Positions 36,620 to 45,156 of a DNA stretch of 56,309 nucleotides are shown in pieces. A model generated the notes under the pieces. That model saw only the letters and a program-made list of their open reading frames with translations, had not been told where the DNA came from and did no database searches. Numbering within the stretch: the stretch's first letter is position 1; the number at the start of each line of letters is the position of its first letter. The position numbers and the translations under genes were made by a program. Origin of the DNA: Legionellales bacterium (GTDB lineage Bacteria > Pseudomonadota > Gammaproteobacteria > Legionellales > Legionellaceae); NCBI GenBank assembly GCA_027449905.1, contig DAIDKT010000100.1:1-56309 (forward strand). Reading direction: 5' to 3'.

Positions 36620-36696
36620 CTAGGGTCTGTTGACAATTCATTTTCTGATGCCCTACGTCCCGCGACGTCGAGATCTGAATTGTCAACACGCCCTAG
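36620..36696. repeat. Palindromic repeat family R3, copy 2 (77 bp)
   Basis: Nearly perfect 21-bp terminal inverted repeats: the left end begins CTAGGGTCTGTTGACAATTC and the right end is its inverse with two mismatches (GAATTGTCAACACGCCCTAG). No clear target duplication. It ends about 70 bases before the likely start of the mitochondrial-carrier gene. TTGACA within each arm could serve as a -35 box. Confidence 0.75.
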
Positions 36697-36763
36697 AATC
36701 AACGGATTTTTTATTTTTCAACGCACTCAGACAGTTGTGCCCGCTGGATTTTTAATATCAGTC

Positions 36764-37567
36764 ATGAATGAAAAAAAACCATCTACTATTGAAAGTTATG
36801 TCGTTGGTGCAATGACAGGCTTACTAGAAGCGTGTGTAACGAATCCATTTTTTGTTGTTAAAACTAAAATGCAACAAAATAAACCATGGCATTTGACCCC
36901 TGCGGCCTATTATAAGGGTTTAACCGCAAATGCATTGGGATCTATGCCTATTACAGCGATACAAGTTGGTGCAAACAAATGGATTCAATCAAGGATTTTT
37001 AATAATCATCCAACCTATATACAGCAGGTAGGGGCTGCTTTTACTGCGGGGGCCTTATCCTCCTTTATTAGTTGCCCAGTGGAAATGATCATGATTTTGC
37101 AAAATGATCATCCTAAAACCAGTGTTCTTAAGCTTTTAAACTGGCAATTCAAAACCAAAGGTTTATCTGGTTTTTTTGTAGGTCAATTAGCAACGTCTTT
37201 AAGAGAAGGTGTATTTAGCGTTTTCTTTTTAGCAGCTACTCCCATGATAAAGACAAAACTAAAGTCTTGTGGTTTGGATGATGCGTCTTCAACTATCCTA
37301 GCAGGTATTTCGTCAGGAATCCCTGCAGCATTGATCACACAACCCGTTGATACCATTAAGACTATCCAGCAATCATCGGTGGATTCAAGCCAGGGATTTT
37401 TCAAAACAGCCAAAAATATGACCAAATATACTTTGTTTAATGGCATCGCTGCAAGAACCAGCAGCCTCATTCTCTCGATAACGCTCATGGATTGGGTCAA
37501 AGAACGCCTAGAAGATTTGTGTAATGAACCTGGTAAGTCCATTTGTGGAGGAATGGATTTGAACTAA
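36764..37567 (+). CDS. Mitochondrial carrier family (SLC25-like) protein, candidate host-directed effector
   Basis: A 267-residue protein with the threefold layout of mitochondrial carriers, a family almost confined to eukaryotes. The signature PX[DE]XX[KR] at the end of each odd helix is visible three times: PFFVVKTKMQ (repeat 1, Asp/Glu lost), PVEMIMILQ (repeat 2) and PVDTIKTIQQ (repeat 3, intact). Each repeat has two hydrophobic helices (ESYVVGAMTGLLEACVTN; GAAFTAGALSSFISC; STILAGISSGIPAALITQ). Legionella LncP is a precedent: a carrier delivered by Dot/Icm to host mitochondria. Start at 36764 is by homology (MNEKKPSTIESYVVG); no good ribosome binding site is seen, and an upstream ATG at 36680 falls inside repeat R3. 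Confidence 0.88.
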   Translation: MNEKKPSTIESYVVGAMTGLLEACVTNPFFVVKTKMQQNKPWHLTPAAYYKGLTANALGSMPITAIQVGANKWIQSRIFNNHPTYIQQVGAAFTAGALSSFISCPVEMIMILQNDHPKTSVLKLLNWQFKTKGLSGFFVGQLATSLREGVFSVFFLAATPMIKTKLKSCGLDDASSTILAGISSGIPAALITQPVDTIKTIQQSSVDSSQGFFKTAKNMTKYTLFNGIAARTSSLILSITLMDWVKERLEDLCNEPGKSICGGMDLN

Positions 37568-37627
37568 TTGATTCCATTATCTTATTTTACCAATCACTTT
37601 TGCTCAAAAAACCCACAATTTTTCTGC

Positions 37628-37633
37628 TATAAT
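37628..37633 (+). promoter_or_regulatory. Probable -10 box for the ankyrin-like gene
   Basis: TATAAT 37 bases before the ATG at 37670. The -35 region is poorly conserved. It suggests separate transcription from the carrier gene. Confidence 0.4.
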
Positions 37634-37669
37634 TATGGTACAGTTCACTCAAGTTATGTCAGGACTTTT

Positions 37670-38095
37670 ATGGTTCAATATGGTGGGAAACAGACGATAC
37701 CAGCCGGTAAGCTCTGCTACGATGATTTTATGTGCATGCACAATTTGAGCAACCAGCTATTTGATGACTTTGTTGCAGCGGTTGTGATTGGTGACCTAAA
37801 AACCCTCAAAAATTTATTTGAAGACCCACATCATTTAGACGCCATCCAAAAAAAGGGTTTGCTGTGCGCTAACTTCAATTATGCTCACTTCACGGGTGAT
37901 AAAGGAACCAGGATGACTACCGCTGCACAATTGGCTAAAACTTTTGAGCATAAAGAGGTGACTGAATATTTGACCAAACAAAAAACAATATACTGTCCAT
38001 CAAAAACCTCAGGTAGCTTGTTCCACCCTTCTGTAGAATCAATAGATCAAGGTATTGCCCCCTCCAACCATGGTGCAACGCATAGAAAAATATGA
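37670..38095 (+). CDS. Small protein with degenerate ankyrin-like repeats
   Basis: About 141 residues. The middle part has the ankyrin pattern: a helix pair AAVVIGDLKTLKNLFED (compare 'A..GDL..V..LL') and a second unit TTAAQLAKTFEHKEVTEYL (compare 'TALHLAA..GH.EVVEYL'), with an irregular loop between. The frame runs up to 37568, but I start at 37670, where AGGA is five bases upstream and a TATAAT precedes. It is directly downstream of the mitochondrial-carrier gene. Ankyrin repeats are common in effectors of intracellular bacteria; an effector role is inferred from context. Confidence 0.65.
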   Translation: MVQYGGKQTIPAGKLCYDDFMCMHNLSNQLFDDFVAAVVIGDLKTLKNLFEDPHHLDAIQKKGLLCANFNYAHFTGDKGTRMTTAAQLAKTFEHKEVTEYLTKQKTIYCPSKTSGSLFHPSVESIDQGIAPSNHGATHRKI

Positions 38096-38175
38096 ATAAA
38101 TGATCAGCTGCTCATTATTGCATGTTATAGCCTTACAGGTATAAAATGACGACTTTGTAATCTGCAGGAGGATGC

Positions 38176-39726
38176 GTGGGCATTCTTTTCAAAAACAACG
38201 TGGTCAGTTTGCTTCTACTGGCAGGCTGTTGTGTTTTTTCGGCCTGTTCTTTAGCGGAAGACGCAGCATCACCCCAGGCAACGCCACCATTACAACTGCT
38301 TGATGGTTATTATCCTGCCTATCCACCCACAGCCGCGGCAGCGCCTGAGCAAGCCGCTCAAATCCAGCGTGGTGAATATTTGGCGAAAATGGGCGATTGC
38401 ATTTCTTGTCATACCAATGTAAAAGCTGGTACGCCTGCTTACGCCGGTGGACTCCCGATAGCGACCCCATTTGGGACATTTTATAGTCCAAACATTACAC
38501 CTGACAAAGAAACGGGCATTGGTGATTGGACGGAGCAAGATTTTATTCGAGCCCTTAAATTAGGACGTAATCCGCAGGGACAGAATTATTTTCCGGTATT
38601 TCCTTTTGTCTATTTCGCCAATGTCACGGATGAAGATGCCCGAGCGCTCTACGCCTACTTTATGAGCCTTCCTGCCGTTCATCAAGAAAACAAACCATTG
38701 CCTTTTCCCTTTAGCCTTCCAGGCGCCCGGTTGACCCTGTGGGGCTGGGATTTGCTCTTTTTCTATCCAAATCAAACGCATCAATATGATGCGACGCAAT
38801 CATCAGAGTGGAATCGAGGTAAGTACATTGTGGATGGATTGGGGCATTGCAGCATGTGCCATACCCCTTTAAATGCCTTAGGGTCACCCAAAACGAGATA
38901 TTACCTAACGGGTGGATTTATTGATGGTTACTGGGCTCCGAATATCACGGGCAAGGGCTTAGGTGATGCAACCCCTGCGGAAATTGCGCACATCTTCGTT
39001 TCAAATGAACTCTTAAATAACGCAGGTCCTGTGGCTGGTCCAATGACTGAAGTCAATCACAACAGTTTAAAGTATTTAACGGAGGCTGATCGTGTTGCCA
39101 TCGGAACTTACTTAAAGACTGTCGATAGTGAGGAGCCATTGGGTCTTCCGGCATCAAATGCCACCCCGTCAATTGCTCGAGGCAAACAAGTTTATCTAAG
39201 TTCATGTGTTATTTGTCATCAGAATGGGGAAATGACGGCCCCAATTATAGGTGACGGTCCAAATTGGTATCGTCGGTTAAAAGACAGTGGTCTGGTTGGT
39301 TTGTATCGCCATGTGATTCGTGGTCATAACAGCATGCCGATCAAAGGTGCGTGTGTGACCTGTTCAGACAACGATATTATTTCCGCTGTTCAGTATATTC
39401 TGGATAAATCCTTGTCTCGCTCTGAGCGACTCGGCTTGGTGACCGGTGGTGCTAAACAATTCCCTGTGAGTGGCAAAGCTTTATACAATGAAAATTGCAG
39501 TGCTTGTCATGACTCCGGAAAATCAGGAGCCCCGGTGATTGGTGACAAAAAAGCATGGCAGCCCTTGATCGACCTAAATATGGATGTATTAATTAAAAAT
39601 ACCATCCATGGGCCCATGCACCCTAAAAATGGTGGCTGTAAGACTTGCTCAACCGGTGAAATTATAGATGCCATAAAATACATGGTTAATAAATCAAAAA
39701 CAGAAGGTGATTTTTCTTTATGGTAA
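38176..39726 (+). CDS. Tetraheme cytochrome c (ADH-type cytochrome c fused to two c5-like domains)
   Basis: 516 residues, exported by an N-terminal signal (VVSLLLLAGCCVFSACS, possibly a lipoprotein). Four CXXCH haem sites: CISCH (about 75), CSMCH (225), CVICH (343) and CSACH (440). The first half resembles the cytochrome subunit of alcohol dehydrogenases (GGLPIATPFGTFYSPNITPD). The second half holds two c5-like domains, each closing with a cysteine pair (MPIKGACVTCSD; GGCKTCSTGE). It starts at GTG 38176, five bases after GGAGG. Its stop overlaps the coxB start, so it is the first gene of the oxidase operon and likely delivers electrons to it. Confidence 0.9.
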   Translation: MGILFKNNVVSLLLLAGCCVFSACSLAEDAASPQATPPLQLLDGYYPAYPPTAAAAPEQAAQIQRGEYLAKMGDCISCHTNVKAGTPAYAGGLPIATPFGTFYSPNITPDKETGIGDWTEQDFIRALKLGRNPQGQNYFPVFPFVYFANVTDEDARALYAYFMSLPAVHQENKPLPFPFSLPGARLTLWGWDLLFFYPNQTHQYDATQSSEWNRGKYIVDGLGHCSMCHTPLNALGSPKTRYYLTGGFIDGYWAPNITGKGLGDATPAEIAHIFVSNELLNNAGPVAGPMTEVNHNSLKYLTEADRVAIGTYLKTVDSEEPLGLPASNATPSIARGKQVYLSSCVICHQNGEMTAPIIGDGPNWYRRLKDSGLVGLYRHVIRGHNSMPIKGACVTCSDNDIISAVQYILDKSLSRSERLGLVTGGAKQFPVSGKALYNENCSACHDSGKSGAPVIGDKKAWQPLIDLNMDVLIKNTIHGPMHPKNGGCKTCSTGEIIDAIKYMVNKSKTEGDFSLW

Positions 39727-40922
39727 AAAAGAGAAGTCTGCTCGTGAGCAGAATATGGGGAATGCTTTGTGGCGGGTTGCTGTCGCCATTGGCATTGGCA
39801 ACAGATAAATGGCAGATGAATATGTATCGGGGTGTCACGCCCATAAGCCGCGATATGTATGATTTGCACATGGTCGCCATTTGGGTATGCGCAGTCATTG
39901 GTGTTGTTGTTTTTGGTGTGATGTTCTACTCCTTGATCTATCATCGCAAGTCACGTGGTCATAAACCTGCGCAATTTCATGAGAATCTGAAATTAGAAAT
40001 CGTGTGGACCATCATACCTTTTTTAATATTGGTTGGATTGGCAGTTCCGGCTACAAAGGTTTTGATCAATATGGACGATAGTGCTGACTCAGACATCACC
40101 ATTAAAGTGGTCGGGTATCAGTGGCGTTGGCAATATCAATATTTGGATCAAGGTATCAGTTACTTCAGTGTCCTCTCCACACCCTATGCACAAATTCACA
40201 ATCAACAACCAAAAGGCGAATGGTACTTACTTGAGGTTGATAAACCCTTGGTTGTGCCTATCAATAAGAAGATTCGATTTTTGGTGACATCAAATGATGT
40301 CGTGCATTCGTGGTGGGTCCCTGAATTAGGTGTTAAACGCGATGCGATTCCCGGTTTTATGCACGAAGCGTGGGCACGGATTGAAAAGCCAGGTACTTAT
40401 CGAGGACAATGTACGGAGTTATGTGGCATTAACCATGGCTTTATGCCCATAGTGGTTGAAGCTGTTAGTCAAGCAGACTTTGATCGATGGGTAGCGGCAC
40501 AGCCAAAGGTTGGCCAACCTGAGCTAAATACAGCACAATCCATGCAACCCAACCTGATACGCACGGAACTAATGAAGCTAGGTCGAGATAAATATGAAAC
40601 GAACTGCGCACCTTGTCATCAGAGTAATGGCTTGGGCATACCTCCGATGTACCCTGCGCTCAAAGGCAGTTCGGTCGCGGTTGGCAACCCAATTTCCAGG
40701 CATATTGATATCATTTTGAATGGGATCCCCGGTTCAGCGATGCAGGCATATGCGGATCAATTATCTGATACTGAGATTGCCGCGATTGTTACCTATGAGC
40801 GCAATGCTTGGGAAAACAATACAAATGATGAAGTTCAACCAAGTGATGTTGCTGCGGTGCGAAGTGCGCAAATCACGCAACCAATCAAGGTTTATAAAGC
40901 TCAAGCAGGAGGTTTGCAATGA
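39720..40922 (+). CDS. coxB: Cytochrome c oxidase subunit II with fused cytochrome c domain
   Basis: 400 residues: signal peptide, two membrane helices (MVAIWVCAVIGVVVFGVMFY and LEIVWTIIPFLILVGLAVPA), then a cupredoxin domain with the binuclear CuA ligands (H in VVHSWWVPELGVKRDAIPG; CTELCGINHGFM, about 231-242). A C-terminal cytochrome c domain follows, with CAPCH (about 296) and a likely Met ligand (AMQAY). This is the caa3-like arrangement, in which a fused haem c hands electrons to CuA. It overlaps the tetraheme gene by seven bases and coxA by four. Confidence 0.96.
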   Translation: MVKKRSLLVSRIWGMLCGGLLSPLALATDKWQMNMYRGVTPISRDMYDLHMVAIWVCAVIGVVVFGVMFYSLIYHRKSRGHKPAQFHENLKLEIVWTIIPFLILVGLAVPATKVLINMDDSADSDITIKVVGYQWRWQYQYLDQGISYFSVLSTPYAQIHNQQPKGEWYLLEVDKPLVVPINKKIRFLVTSNDVVHSWWVPELGVKRDAIPGFMHEAWARIEKPGTYRGQCTELCGINHGFMPIVVEAVSQADFDRWVAAQPKVGQPELNTAQSMQPNLIRTELMKLGRDKYETNCAPCHQSNGLGIPPMYPALKGSSVAVGNPISRHIDIILNGIPGSAMQAYADQLSDTEIAAIVTYERNAWENNTNDEVQPSDVAAVRSAQITQPIKVYKAQAGGLQ

Positions 40923-42517
40923 GTTATGATTTAGAAGTAGATGACGCGCATGATGACCATGGACCCCACCAGGGAAAAGGTCTGCTCGGTTTTTTGAAGC
41001 GCTGGTTATTTACAACCAATCACAAAGATATTGGCACATTGTATTTGTGGTTAGCCATGACCAGTTTTTTTCTTGCCGGCGGCATGGCTCTGGTCATTCG
41101 TGCCGAGTTAATTATACCTGGGCATCGTTTTGTAGATCCTAACTTTTTTAACCAAATGACAACCATGCATGGTTTGATCATGTTATTCGGTGTGGTAATG
41201 CCCGCATTTACCGGGATGGCCAATTGGCAAATCCCGATGATGATTGGTGCGCCAGACATGGCCTTACCTCGCTTGAACAACTGGAGTTTTTGGCTATTGC
41301 CTTTTGCCTTCGCTCTGCTTGTGTCGACGATGTTTCACGCCGGAGGTGGTCCTAATTTTGGTTGGACTATGTACGCACCTTTGTCAACCAAGTTTGCTCC
41401 ACCGAGCACAGATTTTATGATATTCTCCGTTCATATGATGGGCTTATCCTCCATCATGGGCTCGATCAACATAATAGCAACTATTTTGAACTTGCGAGCA
41501 CCGGGCATGACCATGATGAAAATGCCTTTATTTGTCTGGACCTGGTTGGTTACGGCCTTCTTACTGATTGCCATCATGCCTGTTTTAGCAGGTGCTGTGA
41601 CGATGATGTTGGCTGATCGGCATTTTGGAACCAGCTTTTTTGAGGCAGCTGGCGGCGGCGATCCGATTTTATTTCAACATATTTTCTGGTTTTTTGGTCA
41701 TCCTGAAGTTTACGTGCTGGTATTGCCTGCATTTGGGGTCATTTCTGAGATTATTCCAACCTTTAGTCGCAAACCTTTGTTTGGATATAAATTCATGGTT
41801 TATGCGGTTGCTTGTATTGCTTTTCTATCGTTTGTTGTTTGGGTCCATCATATGTTTACCACCGGGGTGCCGCTGGGAGCTGAATTATTTTTCATGTATA
41901 CGACCATGTTAATTGCGGTACCAACCGGCGTAAAGGTGTTTAACTGGGCAGGTACTATGTACAAAGGGGCAATGACCTTTGAAACCCCGATGTTGTTTGC
42001 CGTTGCCTTTGTTTTTTTATTTACGATTGGTGGTTTTACTGGGCTGATGCTCGCGTTGGTTCCGGCAGACTATCAATATCAAGATACTTATTTTGTGGTT
42101 GGTCACTTTCATTATGTTTTAGTGCCCGGCGTTATTTTCTCATTATTCGCTGCCACCTATTATTGGTTGCCAAAGTGGACAGGGCATATGTATAACGAGC
42201 GTTTGGGTAAATGGCATTTTTGGTTATCTGTGATTTCTGTTAATGTCACCTTTTTTCCGATGCACTTTTTGGGATTGGCGGGCATGCCGCGACGGATTCC
42301 TGATTACGCGCTCCAATTTACGAACTTTAATATTATTACGTCTATTGGTGCGTTTGTTTTTGGTCTATCTCAGCTTTTATTTTTATACAATGTGATTCGA
42401 ACCGTTAGACATGGTAAGAAAGCGAGCAATCAAGTTTGGGATGGAGCCCATGGTTTGGAGTGGACCTTATCGTCACCTCCTCCCTACCATAGCTTCACCA
42501 AGCCCCCGGTGGTTTAG
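40919..42517 (+). CDS. coxA: Cytochrome c oxidase subunit I
   Basis: Haem-copper oxidase catalytic subunit, 532 residues, 12 helices. Haem a and a3/CuB ligands: TMHGLIMLFGVVMPAF (haem a His), HPEVYVLVLPAFG (CuB His with the cross-linked Tyr), VHHMFTTGV (CuB His pair), and VGHFHYVL (haem a3 and haem a His). The YVLVLPAFG form places it in the A-type family with both proton channels. Four-base overlap with coxB. Identification secure. Confidence 0.98.
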   Translation: MSYDLEVDDAHDDHGPHQGKGLLGFLKRWLFTTNHKDIGTLYLWLAMTSFFLAGGMALVIRAELIIPGHRFVDPNFFNQMTTMHGLIMLFGVVMPAFTGMANWQIPMMIGAPDMALPRLNNWSFWLLPFAFALLVSTMFHAGGGPNFGWTMYAPLSTKFAPPSTDFMIFSVHMMGLSSIMGSINIIATILNLRAPGMTMMKMPLFVWTWLVTAFLLIAIMPVLAGAVTMMLADRHFGTSFFEAAGGGDPILFQHIFWFFGHPEVYVLVLPAFGVISEIIPTFSRKPLFGYKFMVYAVACIAFLSFVVWVHHMFTTGVPLGAELFFMYTTMLIAVPTGVKVFNWAGTMYKGAMTFETPMLFAVAFVFLFTIGGFTGLMLALVPADYQYQDTYFVVGHFHYVLVPGVIFSLFAATYYWLPKWTGHMYNERLGKWHFWLSVISVNVTFFPMHFLGLAGMPRRIPDYALQFTNFNIITSIGAFVFGLSQLLFLYNVIRTVRHGKKASNQVWDGAHGLEWTLSSPPPYHSFTKPPVV

Positions 42518-43084
42518 GTGCACAAAACTCACCAGAAAATTGTTGTCATGCTAGGGGTGATTGTTATACTGATGTTTGGATTCGGATTCGCTTTGATCCC
42601 AATATACAATAGCCTGTGCAAAACGTTGGGGATCAATGGTAAAATAGTATTGGAGCCTGCCAAAGAAACCAACATGTTGGTCGCTTCTCAACGAGAAGTG
42701 ACTGTTGAATTCGTAGCAACACAGCATGGCGGAATCCCTTGGGATTTTTACCCTCAAATAAAAAAAATTAAAATACATCTCGGAGAAGTGGCGAGGTTCG
42801 CATTCTATGCGGAAAATAAATCGGATCATCGCATGACCGTGCAAGCAATTCCGAGTGTAACACCTGGAATCGCCGCTAAATATATAAAAAAAACTGAATG
42901 TTTTTGTTTTACACAACAAACTTTAAATGGTCATGAGGCCATGGATATGCCGTTGTTGTTTCATCTAGATCCAGATTTACCGAGCAAAGTAAAAACATTA
43001 ACCTTGTCATATACACTGTTTGATGTGACGGATAGAATAGGACGTGCTAACAAACAGTACAACGTTTCTCGCCGTCGGGTTTGA
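42518..43084 (+). CDS. ctaG: Cytochrome c oxidase assembly protein CtaG (Cox11, CuB insertion)
   Basis: Delivers copper to the CuB site of subunit I. 188 residues: a single N-terminal helix (IVVMLGVIVILMFGFGFALI), the IPIYNSLCKTLGINGK signature of Cox11, and the copper-binding pair CFCF (about 128-131) in KKTECFCFTQQTL. A GTG start immediately follows the coxA stop, with no gap. The gene sits between coxA and coxC, the usual order. Secure. Confidence 0.94.
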   Translation: MHKTHQKIVVMLGVIVILMFGFGFALIPIYNSLCKTLGINGKIVLEPAKETNMLVASQREVTVEFVATQHGGIPWDFYPQIKKIKIHLGEVARFAFYAENKSDHRMTVQAIPSVTPGIAAKYIKKTECFCFTQQTLNGHEAMDMPLLFHLDPDLPSKVKTLTLSYTLFDVTDRIGRANKQYNVSRRRV

Positions 43085-43109
43085 GAAGATAAATTATCAG
43101 GAGATTTTT

Positions 43110-43979
43110 ATGGGGGCGCACAGCGCATATTATGTTCCTACACCAAGTCACTGGCCATTGGTGGGTTCAGTTGGTTTAACAACAACCTTAGTTGGGGCGG
43201 CCTCCTGGTTGCATGCAGATTGGTATGGACCTTATATTTTTACGTTAGGACTTTGTATCTTATTTGGCATGATGTTTGGTTGGTTTGGTCAAGTGATCTA
43301 TGAAAATCAAAAAGGCAGTTATAACTTACAAGTAGATCGTTCCTTCCGATGGGGGATGTGCTGGTTTATATTTTCTGAGGTTTGTTTTTTCGGCGGATTT
43401 TTTGGTGCTTTATTTTTTTCTCGCTATTACATTGTGCCGGAGTTGGCTGGCGAGATACATCCAATTACGCATGTGACCTTGTGGCCAGATTTTAAAGCGG
43501 CTTGGCCTCTGTTAATTAATCCGAATAATAGCACATTTGTTGGTGCATATGAGGCCATGGGGGCGTGGGGACTTGCCGCAATCAATACCGTCATATTATT
43601 AACCTCGGGTGTGACGATTACGTGGGCGCACTGGGCGTTGAAACTCAATAAACGTGGTCAATTGAAATTAGGGTTGTTTTGTACCGTGGTTCTAGGGATA
43701 GCATTTTTGTGTCTCCAAGCACATGAATATTATGACGCCTATACCGCCATGAATTTAACCTTAGATGCCGGTATTTATGGGACTACATTTTTTATGTTAA
43801 CCGGTTTTCACGGCCTGCATGTAACGATTGGTACGATCATGTTAATCGTGATTCTCAAGCGATCCATCGATGGGCATTTTACTCCTGAGCGACATTTTGC
43901 ATTTGAGGCGGTTGCTTGGTATTGGCATTTTGTTGATTTTGTCTGGCTTTTTTTGTTTATATTTGTTTATTGGTTGTGA
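43110..43979 (+). CDS. coxC: Cytochrome c oxidase subunit III
   Basis: 289 residues, seven helices. Visible: YYVPTPSHWPLVGSVGL at the start, RWGMCWFIFSEVCFFGGFFG (with the conserved Glu), the polar loop around EAMGAWGLAAIN, LTGFHGLHVTIGTIML and the C-terminal EAVAWYWHFVDFVWLFLF. I start at the ATG at 43110, preceded by CAGGAGA, and not at an upstream in-frame ATG inside ctaG. Last gene of the oxidase operon; MITE copy 3 follows 36 bases later. No subunit IV, haem A synthase or haem O synthase is in the window. Confidence 0.97.
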   Translation: MGAHSAYYVPTPSHWPLVGSVGLTTTLVGAASWLHADWYGPYIFTLGLCILFGMMFGWFGQVIYENQKGSYNLQVDRSFRWGMCWFIFSEVCFFGGFFGALFFSRYYIVPELAGEIHPITHVTLWPDFKAAWPLLINPNNSTFVGAYEAMGAWGLAAINTVILLTSGVTITWAHWALKLNKRGQLKLGLFCTVVLGIAFLCLQAHEYYDAYTAMNLTLDAGIYGTTFFMLTGFHGLHVTIGTIMLIVILKRSIDGHFTPERHFAFEAVAWYWHFVDFVWLFLFIFVYWL

Positions 43980-44005
43980 GGGTGCAATTCCTGGCCATCA
44001 TTGTA

Positions 44006-44167
44006 CCCGGTTGTCTTAGTACACTACAAAAATGGAGTTGTCTTTCCCGCGCAGGCGGGAATCTAATGTGAATTTGGTATGAGGCCAATAGCAGCATGGA
44101 TCCCCGCCTGCGCGGGGACGACAAACCATGAACATTTAATTTTTTGTCGTGTACTAAGCCCGGTTGT
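44006..44167. mobile_element. 144-bp MITE (family R1), copy 3, with 9-bp target duplication
   Basis: The element is at 44015-44158. Left end CTTAGTACACTACAAAAA has one change from copies 1 and 2; the right end is TTTTTGTCGTGTACTAAG. Flanked by the perfect duplication CCCGGTTGT (44006-44014 and 44159-44167). It follows coxC, so its hairpin may also end that transcript. Confidence 0.93.
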
Positions 44168-44259
44168 GATCATAAAAAGACTTTTTTTGAATAATGTGGT
44201 AAAATAGGACCATTTCATGGTTCTGAAAGAATCAAATCATTCAGTTTTATTGGATTAAA

Positions 44260-45156
44260 ATGATTATATCATTACTCAGCTATGCCATTGTCCTATTAAC
44301 GTTGATTTGTGCGGGCGCAATGCTTTATAAACTAAAGCATCAGCCTGCTGAGTCACTCTCATTAGGGGGTTATTTCCGTTTAATGGGAAGCGGGATGATT
44401 GCTTTTATTGCCGACACGGTTGGCGTTGGCAGCTTTGCTGTGAATATTGCCTTAGCAAAACTCTTGGGTACATTCAAAGATGAAGAGTTACCTGCTATGA
44501 ATAATGGTGCCCAGGTAATACCGGGAGCCATCGAGTCATTTTTCTTTATGCAATATGTCGATGTAGATTTAACTACCTTGGTATCTTTGGTGGTCGCTAC
44601 CTGTGTTGGCGGTCTATTGGGTGGCAGTATTGTTAGCCGGCTCAGTAAACAACACATTCGTTTGGCGATGATGGGATGTTTTTCTGTTATTATTGGGTTG
44701 TTGGTTTGTAGACAATTACAGATACTCCCAGCAGGTGGTGACGCCATTGCCTTACATTCATGGAAACTGGTGCTTGGTTTTATTGGCTTGGTGCTTTGCG
44801 GGGCACTTACGTCAGCAGGGGTTGGTTTATTTGCAATGGTTCAAGGTGTTTTGTTTTTATTGAATGTTTCACCCGTGGTTGCGTTTCCCATCATGATGAC
44901 AGCCGGCGCCATGCAGCAACCACTAACCACGTTGATGTTTTTACAACAAGATAAAATCCCCTTGAAGAGAACGTTGATTCTCAGTCTTGGTGGTTGCCTG
45001 GGCGTTGCGATTGTTTTGCCTGTTTTTGCACATATTACGGTTACTTGGTTGCACGCTTTGCTTTTGATAATTTTATGTTATAACTTGTTCGCCATCAGTC
45101 GCGCCTATCTTTTCACTCGAAGAGCGAAACCACGGTTTATGCAAGAGGTTCTTTAG
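44260..45156 (+). CDS. TSUP (TauE/SafE-like) membrane permease
   Basis: 298 residues, about eight helices, PF01925-like. The two-fold symmetry is visible in GGYFRLMGSGMIAFIADTVGVGSFAVNIALAK (first half, split here as GGYFRLMGSG and DTVGVGSFAV) and LCGALTSAGVGLFAMVQG (second half). Such permeases export or import sulfur-containing anions or other small organic anions. Its stop shares one base with the start of darP. The substrate is not predictable, and its place behind the oxidase operon may be chance. Confidence 0.82.
   Translation: MIISLLSYAIVLLTLICAGAMLYKLKHQPAESLSLGGYFRLMGSGMIAFIADTVGVGSFAVNIALAKLLGTFKDEELPAMNNGAQVIPGAIESFFFMQYVDVDLTTLVSLVVATCVGGLLGGSIVSRLSKQHIRLAMMGCFSVIIGLLVCRQLQILPAGGDAIALHSWKLVLGFIGLVLCGALTSAGVGLFAMVQGVLFLLNVSPVVAFPIMMTAGAMQQPLTTLMFLQQDKIPLKRTLILSLGGCLGVAIVLPVFAHITVTWLHALLLIILCYNLFAISRAYLFTRRAKPRFMQEVL

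Larger units (their letters stand above)
36161..36763. other. Long intergenic region, no gene seen
   Basis: About 600 bases between the SAHH-like gene and the mitochondrial-carrier gene. It contains an 8-bp inverted repeat GGGTCAAT/ATTGACCC (36458-36486) and repeat R3 copy 2 (36620-36696). Short reading frames here have no recognisable motif or ribosome binding site. The promoter of the carrier gene should lie in the last part. Confidence 0.6.

Noticed and set aside
36680..36763. Longer N-terminus of the mitochondrial carrier protein
   Set aside because: This stretch begins inside the repeat arm and reads like translated non-coding sequence; the first carrier helix starts right after the methionine at 36764. 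A mitochondrial targeting signal was considered but not supported.
39507..39944. Minus-strand open frame opposite the tetraheme cytochrome and coxB genes
   Set aside because: It lies antisense to two clear genes with overlapping conserved motifs; its protein shows no family pattern.
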